Positions 60,869-64,000 of a stretch of DNA of 64,000 bases are shown piece by piece; position 1 is the first letter of the stretch; the number at the start of each line of letters is the position of its first letter. The position numbers and the translations under genes were made by a program. This DNA is from Mactra quadrangularis (Eukaryota > Mollusca > Bivalvia > Venerida > Mactridae). The DNA is taken from NCBI GenBank assembly GCA_025267735.1, contig CM046311.1, positions 25,585,020 to 25,649,019 on the forward strand. The letters run 5' to 3'. The notes under the pieces were generated by a model. That model saw nothing but the letters and a program-made list of their open reading frames with translations. It made no database searches and was not told the origin of the DNA.

Positions 60869-62502
60869 CTGCAAAAATATCAGTAATCATTAGCAAGTCT
60901 GCCAATTTGATCTCATTGAAAATATAGAAATAAAAAGTAATATAAGAGAGCAAAATTTATGTTTTATGTTACTGTGTATTGTTCAGTTAATGCTGGGTTT
61001 TGTTTAGATGGCTGTCCACATTTATACTTAAGATTGTAACATTGTTTTTGTTGACATTTTTTCACTAAATAAACTCACAAAAAGTTGAAGAAATAATCGG
61101 CTATCATTAACATAGTTTGTAAATGAAAAGTTAGTTTACAATTTCCAAGCTATGATTATTTTTATTCACGACAATCCAGATATCACCATTCAGTCATCCA
61201 CTAAGTTATATACTAATACCACTCCCACAGTCATTCTTTCCTGGATGTTATGTATCACTGGAACAACCTACTATTACATGTTCCATCTCTGTAAAATACT
61301 GTGGAACAGTTCTGTGCTACCCGAAGCAGCATAAAACATGTTTTACTATAGACATATACTATCAAAACCTTTTTTTACTTTTAACTTGACTAAACGTCCC
61401 TCAGACTGACCCCGAAATTGTCACGTGCTTACCAGGTCAAATTGTCTGCATAATTGTCAACGTAAATAGATGAAACAAATCTATGAGTTTAATCATGATC
61501 ACCGATAAATTTCCTGCAAAATGATGTGCAACTAGAACTAATTTTATCTAACTTGTGGATATAAATTGCTATTTTTTCGAACGCATGGATGAAAAGTTCA
61601 CATACTTTCACTTTGGTTGGAAACGACGCTGTCAAGTGTTCCATGAACATGACTTCCGGTAGGGAAAATGTCAACATCAAAAGTTTATGTAAAAGTAGCC
61701 AAGTGGATAGTGAACATGACTTAACTATCAAAATATCATAAAATGAAAATATTGCATATTAAGGATTCATTTGTACTGTTATAAAAAAGTGACCCGGTAT
61801 TGTGGGACACATCTAGTTTAGCAGATCCCGGAAGTAAATATAAATATGAGTGCGCAGCCTTCTGTTTCTATGAGCAGACGCGCGAAGATAAATGCGGCTA
61901 ATTTTCTGTTATTATGGGGGCTGTTGCCCCCACACCCCCGCTGATATTTAAAATGGATAACAAAAAGCATTTTTAAAAAGTTATTAAAAATAATTCATTT
62001 AAATAATGAATAAAAAACTGCATCGGTAAAAAACAAAATGGCGTCCAAAATTTGTAAACAACGCAACGTCCAAGCATGCGCAATAGCGAGGTCCGCTAAA
62101 CTAGATTCTATCCCAGTATTGTCGATGATCCGGAACTGTTGAGTTTACTATCAGTAAAACAAAGATTGAACTAGTGAGCAAGCAAGAACTATTGCAAGTG
62201 TTGATTTAAAATCAAGTTGAATCTAAGATAACTTTAAGCAATATTACCTAAACAAATATGAATAGAAATTGACTAACCTCTCTTCTATCTGTGAGACACA
62301 GAATTTGGAAATAATTTTCAATTTGATTACAGTCCTGTCTGCATTCGATTTCTACTGATTCATACGTTGGAAATTTCAAACCATATCCGTCTAAGATTCC
62401 TTTTATAGTTTTACATGCAGGACTAGTCGTTTTAGAGAATAAAAGAACTTTTCTCTGGGCAAGTTTTTTATCCACAAAAGGTTTTGCGCCAGCGCCCGCC
62501 AT
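60752..62502 (-). CDS. glutaredoxin-like protein with SPAC active site (2 exons)
   Basis: Coding exons 62502-62278 and 60868-60752 join GAG/GTTAGT...TTTGCAG/GTT in phase 0 for 113 residues, a normal single-domain glutaredoxin length. The fold signature is clear: KVLLFSKTT (18-26) for the first strand, the active-site loop, R-E-V76-P77-Q-L-F with the cis-proline, and N-G-Q-Y-I-G-G (82-88) for glutathione contact. Glutaredoxins reduce protein-glutathione mixed disulfides in the cytosol. Here the loop is S27-P-A-C30: the first, nucleophilic cysteine of CPYC/CGFS is serine (codon AGT), while the second is kept. Standard activity is therefore doubtful. Extra cysteines (C54, C58, C69 region) are present. 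Start: ATG in AAAATGGCG at 62502. Confidence 0.88.
61798..62123. mobile_element. MITE in the glutaredoxin intron
   Basis: GACACATCTAGTTTAGCAGA near 61806-61825 pairs with CCGCTAAACTAGATTCTATC at 62093-62112, flanked by GTATTGTGGGA and TCCCAGTATTG. The interior carries a GGGGGCTGTTGCCCCC hairpin (about 61916-61931). Non-coding. Confidence 0.65.
62278..62502 (-). CDS. glutaredoxin exon 1 (active-site loop)
   Basis: Encodes residues 1-75, from MAGAGAKPF to LTDRRE. Donor GAG/GTTAGT is at 62278/62277; the open frame reading on into the intron is not coding. Confidence 0.88.
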
Positions 62503-62811
62503 TTTGGCGTCCTTAGAAATTCCAAACTATTAAACGCTTTTAATTCTTTATGTAGTCAATAAGCGTTTAAATAACAACGATTTGCATAGAAACGTTAAAA
62601 CTCTAACTTAAATATCAAATCGTTATCGTCTCGTGTGATAAGTTGCGACTAATTTATTTGTAGCCCTATGTAAGAAGTATTTGTCTGTTTATTTGATGAA
62701 TTAAAGGCATTATTTAATTAAAAAAACATAATATTTTGATTTTGGCATATTATTTAAAACGGACAAAAAAACTTTAATTATTCACGCACAGAGTGTTTAG
62801 CTTGCTAATAT
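62503..62811. other. 5' flank of the glutaredoxin gene
   Basis: Contains the 5' UTR and presumed promoter on the minus strand. No TATA box or other element can be assigned with confidence. Confidence 0.4.
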
Positions 62812-62873
62812 CATTCTCGTACCCAGAGTCTAGTAGGAGAATCCTATACTACTAGACTCTGGGTACGAGAATG
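62812..62873. mobile_element. palindromic foldback element, perfect copy
   Basis: Perfect 25-bp arms (CATTCTCGTACCCAGAGTCT then AGTAG) around a 12-base loop. The outer 20 bases match the copy at 17334-17414 except for A/T and T/C changes. Confidence 0.88.
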
Positions 62874-63935
62874 GCGAATATTGACCTGAGACGGGGAATG
62901 TAATTAGATATCACTTCACGTACTCATTTTAAATCATACACCTGTAGTGTTGTCAGTCTTAACGACTCAGTATTATACTAACATATCACCAAAGGCAAGG
63001 AAAATTATAATATGTACAAGAAACCGTCCCCCCCCCCAAAAAAACAACATTGTGTTTGTATGGATACCATCCATAATGGCGGTAGCCATTAAGTCATAAA
63101 CTTTTATATTAGCACTGAACATTTGGTTCTGCGACATGATTTTTTACTGGACTGAATAAAAGTTAATAGTAATTTGTAAAAATATGCTGTCCATTTTAAG
63201 CATAATAAAAAATCTATTTCCTACGATTAAATATTAAACAATGTAGGTCTACATAGAGAAACCATATAAAGTAAACAGCTGTAAATATTTGGAGGACCGT
63301 CGGACCACTCACATGCTAAAAGTCACTGGACCGACATCAATTTTGGTAGACACGGTCTACTGGCTAAATTTTATAAATGAAGACATTTTCATGGTTTTGT
63401 CACTCAACTTACAGCCACATTATGAAAAATATTCATTTACAGCAGACATGGAAACTGGTTTAAAACATTAAAATATAACATGCATAACAATACATGTCAC
63501 GGTCTAACCATTTTGCTTTCTGAGTTTAAGTTTGACAATGTGCCAAATTCTTAAAAGGGGAGCCTTTTCACGTTGTTGCTAACATTGAACATTTATTATC
63601 CAAAATCGTTTCACAACTAATTATGATATTTTGAGAAAATCTTATTTCTATTACAAGACTTCTTCATAAATATATTGTTATCAAAACTATTGTTTTAAGT
63701 ATTGACAACCAAAGTCTACTATCGATGTCTGTCTACTTTCACTTTAAAATAACATAGACATATTGAAGTGAAAATTTTATTTATTAAAACGGTTCAAGGT
63801 CATTAGATGAGTTTGAAATGATATAAATACATTTGTCTATTTTCTTTGTTGTACTACTACAGCCTGTACGTAGACAGTGTTAGACTTTATAATATTATAC
63901 ATTTAGTAGGGACTTTAAGTATGTGAAACATCAGG
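62874..63935. other. gene-free stretch
   Basis: Contains a short poly-C run (63029-63038). No supported exon. Confidence 0.5.
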
Positions 63936-64000
63936 GCCCGGTTTCACGAACGCTTTCCTATCTTAAATTTCTAGATTAACCTTAAATTTGCTATTTTTAG
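63936..64000 (+). mobile_element. DNA-element end cut by the window border
   Basis: GGGCCCGGTTTCACGAACGC is a TIR style common in invertebrate MITEs. The rest lies beyond the window. Confidence 0.4.

Noticed and set aside
63241..63480. Small plus-strand gene near the right end
   Set aside because: The 60-codon frame lacks splice context or recognisable domain.

Overview
The window is AT-rich nuclear DNA from an animal. It has short exons in long introns, GT-AG splice sites, AATAAA signals, tRNA-derived SINEs, many TIR/foldback DNA elements and long minisatellites. The two recognised genes and the repeat style (SINE-rich, foldback-rich, with an element carrying ~157-bp tandem cores) suggest a marine lophotrochozoan, most likely a bivalve mollusc. 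The species is inference. No bacterial, organellar or viral genes, tRNA or rRNA genes, or CRISPR arrays were found.

Layout. 0-8 kb: gene-free sequence with SINE pieces, a 54-bp minisatellite and two MITEs. 8.0-16.35 kb, minus strand: an eight-exon gene whose spliced product (244 residues) is a dolichyldiphosphatase (DOLPP1). Its introns hold a hAT-type element, a 736-bp Mutator-like foldback element and several MITEs/SINEs. 18.6 kb, plus strand: a candidate first exon, divergent from DOLPP1. 19-36 kb: SINEs, a 5'-truncated LINE, a 1.6-kb hAT-type element with perfect 8-bp TSD, an ~82-copy 25-bp satellite, a 1.2-kb and a 3.5-kb TIR-bounded element, and a 17-copy 48-bp minisatellite. 37-39.6 kb, plus strand: a two-exon gene for a type I membrane protein (signal peptide, one EGF domain, a possible FN3-like region, one TM helix, Asp-rich tail). 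41-47 kb: DNA elements, including one inserted inside another with a readable empty site. 48.0-57.7 kb: a ~9.7-kb array of about 320 copies of a 30-bp unit, containing a near-identical ~3.5-kb tandem duplication. 58.68 kb, plus: a candidate terminal exon for a short membrane-anchored peptide, tail-to-tail with a minus-strand two-exon glutaredoxin gene (60.75-62.5 kb). The residue at the normal catalytic cysteine of that glutaredoxin is serine.

The genes do not form a functional cluster. DOLPP1 recycles dolichyl pyrophosphate in the ER, the glutaredoxin belongs to thiol/glutathione metabolism, and the EGF protein is a cell-surface protein of unknown role. The most notable non-genic content is the giant 30-bp array, whose every unit carries a splice-donor-like CAG/GTAGG, and the set of TIR elements whose boundaries and TSDs can be read directly.
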